DNA from: Actinomycetota bacterium
Lineage (GTDB): Bacteria; Actinomycetota; Actinomycetes; Nanopelagicales; Nanopelagicaceae
Assembly (NCBI GenBank): GCA_009698675.1
Contig: WLPT01000006.1
Location: forward strand, 31,607-95,606
Reading direction: 5' to 3'
Length of the DNA: 64,000 nucleotides
The notes under the pieces were generated by a model. That model did no database searches, was not told where the DNA came from, and worked only from the letters and a program-made list of their open reading frames with translations. The first letter of the stretch is position 1, and each line of letters opens with the position of its first letter. A program made the translations under genes and the position numbers. Shown piece after piece: positions 1 through 9,734 of this stretch.

Positions 1-882
1 AACCCAGTCAACTGCAATGATTTCACCATCGCGGTGGTGAAGCACCCAAGCCTCTGCCGGCTTTAAATCTAAACCCAACTCTTTAAAGCTCTTCTTGCCA
101 ATAAGTTTCTTTAATAACTTCGGAAGTATCGGGTTATGACTACAAATAATTGCACCCTGGCCTCTATTCATGAGGTCCTGTGCGTAATCCAGTGCCGCCT
201 CTTTATCTTTTGCAAATCTATACTCACTCAAATCCGTTGAGAAAATTGGATGCATATTCAAAGAACGCGCCATTGGTTCGATAGTTTCTATACAACGCAT
301 TGCATCAGAGGAGTGAATAACCTCGATGGCAAATGGTAAGTACGTTGATAAAAGACGTTTCGCCTGAATCTGACCTACGTTAGCTAACGGGCGATCCCCA
401 TCATCGCCATCCCAGTCTTCACGCTTGACCGCCTTAGCGTGGCGAAGCAGAACTAAAGGCGTAGTCCCAGTTCCAAACTCAGAAAAGAAATCAACGATAG
501 ATCGATCATCATCTAACGTTAATTTTTTACGCGCATCTGAAGTAGAGAGCCACAAAATCTGATCGACTTCCTGGGGATTTGGCTTTCCAGTGGCTTCACC
601 AACTGCTTGTGCAGACCAGTATTTAACTAGCTTGGTAACCCCATCAACAATATATGTCGCGTGGCCAATTTCAGGTCCAAAGACTGCTGAGTAACCTGTC
701 TCTTCCATGACCTCGCGATGTGCGCAACCAATCATGGTCTCGTTAGGGTCTAGCTTGCCTTTAGGTAGCGACCAATCGTCGTAACGAGGTCGATGTATTA
801 AGGCGATCTCTACCTTCTTGTTCTCACCAATACGCCACAAAACAGCTCCCGCTGCATAAATAACTGGGTTTTCAGTGCTCAT
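1..882 (-). CDS. mutT1: NUDIX hydrolase fused to histidine phosphatase (MutT1-like), cut by window edge
   Basis: I translated this from the minus strand. The ATG is at 882-880 and the frame stays open to base 1, so the last few residues lie outside the window. The first ~135 residues form a NUDIX domain with a complete Nudix box (G-K-L-D-P-N-E...REVMEETG). The second half is a histidine-phosphatase domain starting at the LLRHAK motif. This two-domain build matches mycobacterial MutT1, which hydrolyses 8-oxo-dGTP, 8-oxo-GTP and diadenosine polyphosphates. The gene begins 3 bp after the ppk1 stop on the same strand, so the two are probably co-transcribed; mutT1 and ppk1 are also neighbours in Mycobacterium tuberculosis. 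The exact substrate is inferred. Confidence 0.85.
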   Translation of the reverse strand, partial: MSTENPVIYAAGAVLWRIGENKKVEIALIHRPRYDDWSLPKGKLDPNETMIGCAHREVMEETGYSAVFGPEIGHATYIVDGVTKLVKYWSAQAVGEATGKPNPQEVDQILWLSTSDARKKLTLDDDRSIVDFFSEFGTGTTPLVLLRHAKAVKREDWDGDDGDRPLANVGQIQAKRLLSTYLPFAIEVIHSSDAMRCIETIEPMARSLNMHPIFSTDLSEYRFAKDKEAALDYAQDLMNRGQGAIICSHNPILPKLLKKLIGKKSFKELGLDLKPAEAWVLHHRDGEIIAVDWV

Positions 883-885
883 CGC

Positions 886-2958
886 CTACCTGCCCTTTGC
901 ATAATGCTTAATCATTGTTGCATGGACATCACGAAGCGGTTTGCCCTGATCATCGCAGTTCTTTCGAAGCCATTCGGTACCGTTTAACTGCCAGCTCGAA
1001 GTTTCATCAGATAGACCTAAATCTAAAATAGCTTGCAATCTTTGGTGATGCTCTTTCCTGTCAACGCGAACTAAACTCTCAACTCGACGATCTAAATTGC
1101 GGCCCATTAAATCTGCACTGCCAATCCAATATTGACTGTCCCCACCATTGATGAAATGAAAGATGCGTGAATGCTCCAAAAAGCGACCTAAAACTGACTT
1201 AACTGTAATATTTTCTGAAACTCCTGGAATCCCAGGCTGAACAGCACAAATACCACGAATTAAAAGTTCTACTTTTACACCGGCAGTAGATGCTTCATAC
1301 ATTTTGGCAACAAAGCTCTCGTCTAAAATTGAGTTGAGTTTAAATTGAATACCGGCGGGTTTACCGGCTTTTGCATTCTCGATTTCACGATCAATGCGCT
1401 CGATGATTCCAGAGCGTAGAGTTCTAGGTGCAACAAGTAATCGTGAATATGTTGATTGCGGTGCAAAACCAGAGAGCTGATTAAAGAGTTTAGTTAAATC
1501 CTCAGTGAGCTCGATATCGGTGCTGAGGATACCTAAGTCCTCATACATGCGTGCCGTCTTTGGATTGTAATTTCCCGTTCCAATATGACAGTAACGTCGC
1601 AGGCCCTGCTGTTCGTCACGAATTACAAGGGAGAGTTTTGCATGAGTTTTCAAGCCCATTAATCCATAGACAACGTGCACGCCAGCGGCCTCTAGTTTTC
1701 TCGCCCAACGTACATTTGCCTGTTCATCAAATCGAGCACGAATCTCTATTACCGCTAATACCTGTTTACCTGCTTCAGCCGCTTCGATGAGCGCTTCGAT
1801 GATGGGTGAGTCGCCAGAGGTCCTATAGAGCGTCTGCTTTATGGCAAGTACATGCGGGTCTTGAGCGGCACTTTGCAAGAAGTGAACTACCGATGAAGTG
1901 AAGGATTCATAGGGGTGGTGGAGCAGAATCTCGCCTTGGCGAATTGCGGCAAAAAATAGGTCAGTGTCCTCTGCATCTACCTCTGATAAGGCATGTGCGG
2001 TTCGAGATCTAAAAACCTCATACTTTAAATCTGGGAATCCAAGATCTGCAATCTTGTTAAGGGCAGTTAAGTCTAAGGGCGAGGGTGCATGGAGAATATT
2101 CTCTTCATCTATTCCAAGTTCGTTAGCTAAGCGTTCAACTAATCGAGAATCTACGCCACTCTCAATTTCAAGACGTACCGGCGGACCAAAGCGACGTCGT
2201 GCTAACTCGGCTTCAAGGGAGAGTAAAATATCCTCCGACTCTTCCTCATCTAATTCAATATCCTGGTTACGCGTGACACGAAATGTGTAGTGATCTTCAA
2301 TAACCATTCCAGGAAAAAGCTCATGTAGGTTGATCGCAATCAGCTCTTCGATTGGGATGAATCGAGTTGAGCCGCTCTTTGCAGTTGCGATGAAACGTGG
2401 CAGGATTTCAGGAACTTTAACGCGAGCGAAAAACTCTTCATGAGTTAGTGGATTCTTAACAATCACAGCTAGATTTAACGACAACCCTGAGATGTATGGG
2501 AATGGGTGCGAAGGATCAACAGCAAGTGGAGTTAGAACTGGAAATATACGATCGTGAAATAATTTATCAACGTAGCTGCGCTCAGTTTCATCCAGATTAT
2601 CCCAGTGTAAGAATTCAACTCCGTGCGCTTTAAGTTTGGGCACAATATCTTCGTGTAAAGTTTTAGATTGCCTTTCGATTAAATCTTTGGTGCGCAGTGA
2701 GATCTCCCTCATCAAAGCTTTTGGTGATATTCCAGCGACATTGGCAGCTGTAATCTCGTTTTCAATCTTGCTCATCAAGGTCGCTACTCGCACCATAAAA
2801 AACTCATCGAGATTTGATGAGAAAATCGCTAAAAATCGGACGCGCTCCAGTAATGGAATCGTTGGGTCTTCGGCCAGCTCTAAAACCCGCTGATCGAAGG
2901 AGAGCCAACTGAGCTCTCGGTCCGTCACATTCTCGAACTTCATTTTTTGATTCTCCAC
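886..2958 (-). CDS. ppk1: polyphosphate kinase PPK1
   Basis: A 690-residue protein of full family length that makes polyphosphate from the gamma-phosphate of ATP. The order is N-terminal helical domain, head domain, and two phospholipase-D-like C-terminal domains. The two histidines matching E. coli H435 and H592 are present: H439 in KTHAKLSL and H596 in FLEHSRIF. The CHIGTGNYNPKTAR block (~457-470) is also typical. The listed start is GTG at 2958. An ATG five codons in (2943) has a GGAG Shine-Dalgarno eight bases upstream and may be the true start. It is divergent from the beta-galactosidase gene with only 18 bp between starts, and mutT1 follows it. Confidence 0.96.
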   Translation of the reverse strand: MENQKMKFENVTDRELSWLSFDQRVLELAEDPTIPLLERVRFLAIFSSNLDEFFMVRVATLMSKIENEITAANVAGISPKALMREISLRTKDLIERQSKTLHEDIVPKLKAHGVEFLHWDNLDETERSYVDKLFHDRIFPVLTPLAVDPSHPFPYISGLSLNLAVIVKNPLTHEEFFARVKVPEILPRFIATAKSGSTRFIPIEELIAINLHELFPGMVIEDHYTFRVTRNQDIELDEEESEDILLSLEAELARRRFGPPVRLEIESGVDSRLVERLANELGIDEENILHAPSPLDLTALNKIADLGFPDLKYEVFRSRTAHALSEVDAEDTDLFFAAIRQGEILLHHPYESFTSSVVHFLQSAAQDPHVLAIKQTLYRTSGDSPIIEALIEAAEAGKQVLAVIEIRARFDEQANVRWARKLEAAGVHVVYGLMGLKTHAKLSLVIRDEQQGLRRYCHIGTGNYNPKTARMYEDLGILSTDIELTEDLTKLFNQLSGFAPQSTYSRLLVAPRTLRSGIIERIDREIENAKAGKPAGIQFKLNSILDESFVAKMYEASTAGVKVELLIRGICAVQPGIPGVSENITVKSVLGRFLEHSRIFHFINGGDSQYWIGSADLMGRNLDRRVESLVRVDRKEHHQRLQAILDLGLSDETSSWQLNGTEWLRKNCDDQGKPLRDVHATMIKHYAKGR

Positions 2959-2976
2959 GTTTAGGGTGAACTGCAG

Positions 2977-5900
2977 GTGTCTAGGATATGGACAAACCGT
3001 AAACCACCAAAAATTTCACGCCATCTGCGCTCAAGTGGCAGACTAAAGCCCGTGATCACAAACTATTGGATGAGCCCGGAAACCACCTCCGTAAATCGCT
3101 TGCCCATGCTCAATATTGAACATATTGAGAAAATCTCCCTTGACGGTATTTGGCGCTTTCAGCTGCTGCATAGCCCTTTGGCCTCCCTTGGTAAAAAATG
3201 GTCCTCTATTCCAGTTCCGGGTTTATGGACAATGCAGCCTGAGAGCGAAGTTTTTTTCGATAAGCCTATTTATACAAATGTTCAAATGCCCTTTCAAGAG
3301 CAGCCGCCAATGGTCCCAGCAGAAAATCCTCACGGTGTGTACGAACGTGATTTTGAACTTCCTGAAAGCTGGATAGACAAACGCGTAGTTTTAAGACTCG
3401 GCGGTTACGAATCGGTGGCGCTTATTTATATCAATGGCGTAGAAGTTGGGCTCACTAAAGATTCACGCTTGGCAGCTGAATTCGACGTAACACAATTCGT
3501 ACGTCGCGGATCCAACGTCCTACGAATCGATGTTACTAAATGGTCAGATGCGACTTTCATTGAGGATCAAGATCAATGGTGGCATGGTGGTATCACACGT
3601 TCAGTAATGCTTTTTGCAACAAATAAGGTTTATATTGAACGGTTCTACACCACCGCTGGCTTAGAAAAGGATTGCACAACGGGATCTTTAGATATTCGAT
3701 CACAGATCGCATCCATCGAAAACCTTTCTACTCATGGCTACACATTGTCTGTGGGGATTGAAGAGCTCCCTAATGTTAAATCCTCGAAGATGTCTCAAAC
3801 AATTGCGAATTTCACCGCGCCAATATGGACCGATTACAACGAAGAGTTGCGCAGCGCTAGTAATGATTACTTTCATGGAGCCTATTGGCAGGGCAATATG
3901 CCCGAAGCGACCCGCGCCGCAATAGAGAGAACTGAGCCACCTCCGGCTGGGTTAGTCCACTTTAAAGCTACTATTCCAGGCGTAAAAGCCTGGTCGGCCG
4001 AAGAGCCCAACCTCTACACATTACAGATTGAGTTACGCGATCCCGCCGGTCATATTATCGAAGTTTCATCGCAACGAATCGGTTTTAAATCAGTTGTTAT
4101 TAGTGGGCGTGAATTATTGGTCAATGGTAAAGCGGTAATATTCTATGGAATTAATCGACATGATTTTAATCGCTTCACTGGGCGTGTACTAACTCGCGAG
4201 GATATGCGAGAAGATCTGCTCGAACTTAAACGCTGGAACTTTAATGCCGTGCGCACGTCGCACTATCCCAATGACGCCGCATTTCTAGATCTTTGCGATG
4301 AACTTGGTTTTTATGTAATTGGTGAGGCCAATATTGAATCACACGCCTTTATCGCATCTATCTGTAATGACCCAAAATACTTGACTGCCTTTGTGGACCG
4401 TGTTGGAAGAATGATTCAACGCGATATTCACCACCCTGCCGTTGTTATGTGGTCGCTTGGAAATGAATCGGGTGCTGGAACAAATCATGAGGCGGCCGCT
4501 GCATATGCGCGCAGCTTTGACCCTTCACGGCCCTTGCACTACGAGGGTGGAATACGTGGAAACTGGATGGGTAGTCACTCCCTTACCGATGTGATCTGCC
4601 CGATGTATCCATCGATCAATGCGATTAAGGAGTATGCGGCATCAAAGGAGGCTGATCGGCCATTAATTATGTGCGAGTACTCCCATGCGATGGGTAACTC
4701 CAACGGAACTTTGGCTGAGTATTGGGAGACGATTGAATCTACGCCCGGCTTACAGGGCGGTTTTATTTGGGAGTTCTGGGATCACGGGCCGGTACAGACG
4801 ATGCCCGATGGCACTACTCGTAATGCATATGGTGGTGATTACGGCGAAGTTAAACATGATGGAAATTTTTGCTGCGATGGAATGGTTTTCCCAGATCGCA
4901 CCGCAAAGCCTGCCATGCATGAGTTTAAAGCCATCGCCGCACCTGCCAATATATCTTCCGTAAAAGCCTCTGCAGGCAATTTTAAGATCTTCAACAAATT
5001 ATTTTTTAGAGATTTAAGTGAGTATGAAGTTCACTGGGCAATTACTCGTGATGGAATTATTGGTGATAGTGGAAAGATCAAGCTCCCAAAAGTGGGCCCA
5101 CGTAAAACGATTGGTTTCAAAGTTACTTCACCTCTACTGACCAAACCAGATGGATTCGGTGAGCGCTTCATTACCTTTACTATTGTTCGAATTTCTAGCA
5201 CTGCCTGGTCACCTTCAAAGAGTGAAGTTGGCTGGAATCAGTTACCACTTCCTTCGCGAACTTTAACTCTTGCCGCCTCCGATCCATCTGCAACTTTTAG
5301 TCAGATAGTTGACGAGAATGGGCAGATTGTTCTGCCTTACGGTGTAATCGCTCCAGTTTTAACATTATGGCGCGCGCCTACAGATAACGATCGCATTGGA
5401 CACATCGCTACTAAATGGAACCGATGGGGCTTACGTGAAATGGATCGTACGGCCTGCACTGTCTCTGAAACGCAATCTCGTATTACTGTTACAAATACTT
5501 GGCAGACTGGTGCAGGTTTTACTATTAAGCAGGTGCAAGTCATTACACCCGTTGCCGATGGTTTTAAAGTAAAAGAAAGTATCGCACTCCCAAAAGATTT
5601 AGACGATGTTGCCAGGGTAGGTATTAACTTTGAACTCGATGGATCTCTGTCAGATTTAACCTGGTTTGGAAGTGGGCCTCATGAGACTTATCCTGATCGA
5701 AAGATTGCACGCGTGCACCGTTACGTTTCAACGGTTGCGGCACAGTATGTTCCTTATGTGCGTCCACAGGAAAATGGTGGCCATAGCCTTGTGCGCTGGT
5801 TTGAGCTCACAAACGCTAACGGGCATGGAGTTCGTATCCAACTAAATAGACCCCATCAGGTCTCAGTCACACCAAACCGTGCAATCGATTTAGCGGATGC

Positions 5901-6066
5901 AACTCATGATGTTGAGGTCAAGGCCTGCGGTAATACTGTCGTAAACATTGATGCTCTACACCGCGGAGTTGGAACCGCTTCATGTGGCCCGGATACTCTC
6001 AATACATACATTATTAAACCTGGAATTCATACATTTGAATGGGCAGTTACTTCACTCACAAACTAA
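2977..6066 (+). CDS. lacZ: beta-galactosidase, LacZ-type GH2 family
   Basis: A 1,029-residue protein, the length of E. coli LacZ (1,023), and alignable over most of it. It hydrolyses beta-galactosides such as lactose. Landmarks are the NRLP start of the sugar-binding domain, a jelly-roll segment with IYTNVQMPF and VPAENPHG, the acid/base E497 in SLGNES, the nucleophile E567 in MCEYSHAMGN, and a C-terminal domain with APTDND and GPHETYPDRK. The GTG at 2977 is preferred over ATG at 3070 because the Y-W before that Met aligns with the conserved W-E-N-P start of LacZ. There is no signal peptide, so it should be cytoplasmic. No permease lies beside it. Its stop overlaps the convergent SGNH gene stop. 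Confidence 0.95.
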   Translation: MSRIWTNRKPPKISRHLRSSGRLKPVITNYWMSPETTSVNRLPMLNIEHIEKISLDGIWRFQLLHSPLASLGKKWSSIPVPGLWTMQPESEVFFDKPIYTNVQMPFQEQPPMVPAENPHGVYERDFELPESWIDKRVVLRLGGYESVALIYINGVEVGLTKDSRLAAEFDVTQFVRRGSNVLRIDVTKWSDATFIEDQDQWWHGGITRSVMLFATNKVYIERFYTTAGLEKDCTTGSLDIRSQIASIENLSTHGYTLSVGIEELPNVKSSKMSQTIANFTAPIWTDYNEELRSASNDYFHGAYWQGNMPEATRAAIERTEPPPAGLVHFKATIPGVKAWSAEEPNLYTLQIELRDPAGHIIEVSSQRIGFKSVVISGRELLVNGKAVIFYGINRHDFNRFTGRVLTREDMREDLLELKRWNFNAVRTSHYPNDAAFLDLCDELGFYVIGEANIESHAFIASICNDPKYLTAFVDRVGRMIQRDIHHPAVVMWSLGNESGAGTNHEAAAAYARSFDPSRPLHYEGGIRGNWMGSHSLTDVICPMYPSINAIKEYAASKEADRPLIMCEYSHAMGNSNGTLAEYWETIESTPGLQGGFIWEFWDHGPVQTMPDGTTRNAYGGDYGEVKHDGNFCCDGMVFPDRTAKPAMHEFKAIAAPANISSVKASAGNFKIFNKLFFRDLSEYEVHWAITRDGIIGDSGKIKLPKVGPRKTIGFKVTSPLLTKPDGFGERFITFTIVRISSTAWSPSKSEVGWNQLPLPSRTLTLAASDPSATFSQIVDENGQIVLPYGVIAPVLTLWRAPTDNDRIGHIATKWNRWGLREMDRTACTVSETQSRITVTNTWQTGAGFTIKQVQVITPVADGFKVKESIALPKDLDDVARVGINFELDGSLSDLTWFGSGPHETYPDRKIARVHRYVSTVAAQYVPYVRPQENGGHSLVRWFELTNANGHGVRIQLNRPHQVSVTPNRAIDLADATHDVEVKACGNTVVNIDALHRGVGTASCGPDTLNTYIIKPGIHTFEWAVTSLTN

Positions 6067-6851
6067 TCTAGATGTGAGAGCGGCCAATGTATGGCCACAG
6101 GATATTTACAGCTGCGGCCATCTCCCGATGATTTACCCCGTGCGCGCCGCCACATCCATGGCAGAGCAAAAGCTATAAACCAGATCGTTGTGACCGCCAC
6201 ACGTAAAAACCTATTGGGCGGATTCCTCGGTGGAAGTGGATCTCGCCAGTGCACATCAAATGGAAGTTCTATCAATTCAAGCACCGCTTCAGCTACGCGA
6301 GAATGCCCCATTACATTTAAATGCAGGCGATCAAATGCTAAGAATCTGCGATCACTAAATGCAACCTCTTCATTTGCATCTGCGATTATTGCGCCAACTT
6401 CCATTCCAACATCACGCACATTTCGGTTGAATTCACTAAAGCGTTGCTCCCAAATTTTTGCTGAGCGCCCAGTATTTCCCGTTTTTTCTAAAACAGTAAA
6501 TAGAATTATCGTCGCACCCGATGCAGATAGGCGTCGTACCGCATCGGCATATAGAGGCAAAACAAGCTCTGATTTGTATCCTGGGCGAATAACATCGTTG
6601 GCGCCGGCGTGAAAGGAGATAAGCGTTTGTGGACCAGTCACTTGCGCAATAGCCGCTTCGATCTGCTCATCAACTACTTGTGCCACTAATTTCCCACGAA
6701 TGGCTAAGTTGGCATAGGTAAAATCTGGATGGAACTTAGCCATCACATCGGCGACGCGATCTGCCCATCCTCGGTATTGTCCATATTTCTTTTCATCACA
6801 CATACCCTCGGTATATGAGTCCCCAAGGGCGATAAAACGCTGATAAATCAA
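6063..6851 (-). CDS. SGNH/GDSL-family hydrolase
   Basis: A 262-residue esterase/lipase-fold protein. Block I is GDSYTEG with nucleophile S12. A block II glycine and block III H-A-G-A-N-D (Asn) follow, and block V is DRLHLNVMGH, giving the Asp-His pair near residue 180. These are the four catalytic elements of SGNH hydrolases. There is no signal peptide. The C-terminus (~215-262) is hydrophobic then basic and may touch the membrane. The family acts on many O-acyl substrates, so the substrate cannot be called. The stop overlaps the lacZ stop tail to tail, and rlmB ends 4 bp upstream on the same strand, suggesting one transcript with the rlmB-cysS-ispF-ptsH run. Confidence 0.85.
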   Translation of the reverse strand: MIYQRFIALGDSYTEGMCDEKKYGQYRGWADRVADVMAKFHPDFTYANLAIRGKLVAQVVDEQIEAAIAQVTGPQTLISFHAGANDVIRPGYKSELVLPLYADAVRRLSASGATIILFTVLEKTGNTGRSAKIWEQRFSEFNRNVRDVGMEVGAIIADANEEVAFSDRRFLAFDRLHLNVMGHSRVAEAVLELIELPFDVHWRDPLPPRNPPNRFLRVAVTTIWFIAFALPWMWRRARGKSSGDGRSCKYPVAIHWPLSHLD

Positions 6852-6855
6852 GGCA

Positions 6856-7857
6856 TTATCCCTTACGGCGGGCCTGATCTACAAAGAAAAGTGCGATTGC
6901 GGTTGCGACACTGGCATTGAGCGATTCTGTCGTTGCGCTAATTGGAATTGAGATTACGAGATCACATTTCTCACGAGTAAGGCGAGCTAAACCTTTTCCT
7001 TCACTACCGACAACAATCATGATCGCCTCGGATGCAATCTTCATCGTACTGATTAACTCTTCTGATTCTCCGTCAAGGCCAACAACAAAGAGGCCCTCTT
7101 TCTTGGCAGCATCAATAGTTCGTGCAAGGTTGGTTACTTGTGCAATGGGCAATCGTGCCGCTGCACCTGCAGAGGACTTCCATGCCGAAGCGGTCATAGA
7201 TGCCGCACGACGCTCGGTCATGATTACTCCCGCTGCACCAAATGCTGCTGCACTTCTAATAATTGCTCCTAAGTTGCGTGGATCTGTAACTCCATCGAGT
7301 GCAACAACAAGGGCTGGATATTTGGCGCGCTGCATAATCTCTTCAAAACTTGAGTATTGGAATGGCTTAATTGCAAGAATAATTCCCTGGCTATTTGGTG
7401 AGATGCCTTCAACTTCAGCGCGGTGAGCCTCGCGAATTGGAAGACCAAGGTGCAGTGCTAACTTCAATGATTCGGCAACGCGATCGTCAACTTCGATGCT
7501 GCGTGCAACTAATAGTTCAGTGGCAGGAACGCTCTCGCGTAGAGCTTCAAGAACGGCATTACGACCAGCGACAATCTCACCGCGTGGACGATCTCCGCGT
7601 GGTGCGCGGGCCGGCCTAATCTCTTTGCCATCACTTCTACCGGCAGTTACTTTTCCGGCGCCTCGAGTTGTGGTTTTACTCGAGCTCTTTTTCGCAACGG
7701 CCTTCTTGCGCTTTGCAGCTGCATGGTAAGGACGATCTTCAGCCTTAGGCGTAGGTCCTTTTCCAGTAAGACGCTTCTTATTTTTTCCACCAGTGCCGGT
7801 AGATGGACCTTTTTTTGAGGCACGGATAGCGCCCTTGCGGGATGAATTTCCGGCCAT
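6856..7857 (-). CDS. rlmB: 23S rRNA 2'-O-methyltransferase, SpoU/TrmH family (RlmB)
   Basis: A SPOUT methyltransferase of about 333 residues. It has a long Lys/Arg/Gly-rich N-terminal tail (~1-85, probably RNA-binding and disordered), a SpoU substrate-binding domain with EIVAGRNAVLEAL (~95-107), and a TrmH core with the family signatures DGVTDPRNLGAIIRSA and GSEGKGL, ending in SLNASVATAIALF. RlmB-type enzymes methylate a guanosine ribose in the 23S peptidyl-transferase loop. I chose ATG 7857 because it follows the cysS stop by 2 bp and has an AAAGAG ribosome site. A start 27 bp upstream would overlap cysS. The cysS-rlmB order is conserved in actinobacteria. Confidence 0.93.
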   Translation of the reverse strand: MAGNSSRKGAIRASKKGPSTGTGGKNKKRLTGKGPTPKAEDRPYHAAAKRKKAVAKKSSSKTTTRGAGKVTAGRSDGKEIRPARAPRGDRPRGEIVAGRNAVLEALRESVPATELLVARSIEVDDRVAESLKLALHLGLPIREAHRAEVEGISPNSQGIILAIKPFQYSSFEEIMQRAKYPALVVALDGVTDPRNLGAIIRSAAAFGAAGVIMTERRAASMTASAWKSSAGAAARLPIAQVTNLARTIDAAKKEGLFVVGLDGESEELISTMKIASEAIMIVVGSEGKGLARLTREKCDLVISIPISATTESLNASVATAIALFFVDQARRKG

Positions 7858-7859
7858 CG

Positions 7860-9257
7860 TTAACTCTTTTCCATAATCGACCAACGTGGCCCTTGTGCAG
7901 TGTCTTCAATTGTAATTCCTAAAGCAAGGAGCCCATCACGGATGGCATCAGATGCAGCGAAATCCTTGCGTTCGCGCGCCGATGTTCGCTCTTTAAGCGC
8001 CAACGCGATGACTCCATCCATCGCTTGGCTCAAATCTGCTGACCTGAAATCAGTAAAGTTCTTATCGAATGGATCACAGCCCAAAATCTCTAAAGCTCCA
8101 CGAATTTCATTGGCATTTTTCGAGATCTCAGAAACATCATTATCGGTAATTGCTTGATTTCCAAGGCGCAGGTTCTCTGAAATAGTTGCAAGCCCTACTG
8201 GAACTGCTAAGTCATCATCCATTGCAGCAGCAAAAGAAGTGCTTACTTCGCACTTTGGTAATGAGCCAGTGATTTCAGCTGCACGTTTTAGAAAGTTTTC
8301 AACTCTTCGAAATGCAACGGCCGATTCTTCCAGCGCGGTCTGTGAGTACTCAAGCATTGAACGGTAGTGAGCACTTCCTAAATACCAGCGCAGTTCGATT
8401 CCGCGAACATTTTGCAAGATAACTTCTACCAGAAGTGAGTTGCCTAGTGACTTACTCATCTTCTCGCCTGACTGTGTAACCCAGGCATTGTGTAACCATC
8501 GCTTTGCAAAACCATATCCCGCAGCTTCGGATTGTGCGATTTCATTTTCATGGTGAGGGAAAATTAAATCTAATCCGCCTCCATGAATATCAAAACTCTC
8601 GCCAAGATATGTATGTGCCATTGCAGAGCACTCTAAGTGCCAACCAGGTCGACCATCGCCCCACGGTGTTGGCCATGATGGCTCACCTGGCTTTGCCGCT
8701 TTCCATAGTGCAAAGTCACGAGGATCGCGCTTGATTGAACTAGCTGCGTCAACGTCGGTCGCGGGCATTAAATCATCGATGCGTTGACCTGAAAGTGTTA
8801 AGTAGCGATGTAATTTACGGACCTCTAAATAGACATCGCCGTTGCCTGGAGCATAGGCCGAACCATTATCAATAAGAATCTGCATGAGTTCGATCATCTG
8901 CGTAATGTGGCCAGTAGCTCGTGGCTCATACGTTGGCGGCAAGACGTTTAATGCAGCGAAAGCGGCAGTAAATTCACGCTCATACTTCATGGCAAGCGCC
9001 CACCATGGAGTTTTTTCCTGTGCAGCTTTCTGCAATATTTTGTCGTCGATATCGGTGACGTTACGGATTAAAGTGACATCGTAACCACTCATATTTAACC
9101 AACGCCGCAAAATATCGAAGTTAACTGCGCTACGAATGTGGCCAATATGTGGAGCAGCTTGTACGGTAGCACCACATACATAGATTGAAACTTCACCCTT
9201 TTTTATTGGAGTGAATGGGCCAACTTCACGAGTGGCCGTATCGTAGAGATTTAACAT
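7860..9257 (-). CDS. cysS: cysteine--tRNA ligase
   Basis: A 465-residue class I synthetase charging tRNA-Cys. C28 in YVCGATVQ is the first zinc ligand, HIGH is at ~37-40, CSAMA and HHENE carry further zinc and cysteine-binding residues, and KMSKSLGN is the second class I signature (~265). Full length and the neighbours ispF and rlmB argue for CysS rather than its paralogue MshC (cysteinyl-glucosaminyl-inositol ligase), which this genome would also need if it makes mycothiol. It starts at ATG 9257 directly after the ispF stop. Confidence 0.95.
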   Translation of the reverse strand: MLNLYDTATREVGPFTPIKKGEVSIYVCGATVQAAPHIGHIRSAVNFDILRRWLNMSGYDVTLIRNVTDIDDKILQKAAQEKTPWWALAMKYEREFTAAFAALNVLPPTYEPRATGHITQMIELMQILIDNGSAYAPGNGDVYLEVRKLHRYLTLSGQRIDDLMPATDVDAASSIKRDPRDFALWKAAKPGEPSWPTPWGDGRPGWHLECSAMAHTYLGESFDIHGGGLDLIFPHHENEIAQSEAAGYGFAKRWLHNAWVTQSGEKMSKSLGNSLLVEVILQNVRGIELRWYLGSAHYRSMLEYSQTALEESAVAFRRVENFLKRAAEITGSLPKCEVSTSFAAAMDDDLAVPVGLATISENLRLGNQAITDNDVSEISKNANEIRGALEILGCDPFDKNFTDFRSADLSQAMDGVIALALKERTSARERKDFAASDAIRDGLLALGITIEDTAQGPRWSIMEKS

Positions 9258-9734
9258 CTATGGCACCTGCACAAGTGCATTAGCGATTACAAATACGCCT
9301 TCACCGCGACCAGTAAAGCCCATCGCATCAGATGTCGTTGCTGCAACAGAAACTGGTGCACCAAGTGCCTGGCTTAAAACCTCTTGGGCTTCGGCTCTAC
9401 GTGGTGTAATTCTTGGTTCATTGCCAATAATCTGTAGAGCTACGTTGTTGATTACAAATCCTTTTTTAGTAACGAGCTCTTTCACATGTGCAAGCATTGC
9501 AACTCCAGTTACGCCGGCCCATTCAGGACGATCAACGCCAAAGAGTTCACCGATGTCACCAAGTTGGCATGCAGATAACACTGCATCACATATTGCGTGC
9601 ACCGCTGCATCACCATCGGAGTGTGCGACTAATCCATTAACATCTGGCCACTCAAGTCCGGCCAAGAAACATGGACCGGTTACGCCATACTTATGCGCAT
9701 CGACACCGATTCCAGTTCGGATTTTAGAGCTCAA
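9258..9734 (-). CDS. ispF: 2-C-methyl-D-erythritol 2,4-cyclodiphosphate synthase
   Basis: A 158-residue enzyme of the MEP isoprenoid pathway that cyclises CDP-ME 2-phosphate and releases CMP. It has the N-terminal GIGVDAHKYG motif with metal-binding Asp and His, AHSDGDAAVHAICDA, the conserved D-I-G-E-L-F segment and the C-terminal TTSDAMGFTGRGEGV. In most actinobacteria ispF sits directly after ispD in the carD cluster. Here its upstream neighbour is ptsH (4 bp overlap), and both ispD-family genes are 10-12 kb away. Confidence 0.95.
   Translation of the reverse strand: MSSKIRTGIGVDAHKYGVTGPCFLAGLEWPDVNGLVAHSDGDAAVHAICDAVLSACQLGDIGELFGVDRPEWAGVTGVAMLAHVKELVTKKGFVINNVALQIIGNEPRITPRRAEAQEVLSQALGAPVSVAATTSDAMGFTGRGEGVFVIANALVQVP

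Noticed and set aside
7860..9257. Mycothiol ligase MshC instead of CysS
   Set aside because: MshC is a CysS paralogue, but full length, the ispF-cysS-rlmB order and the standard motif set favour CysS.
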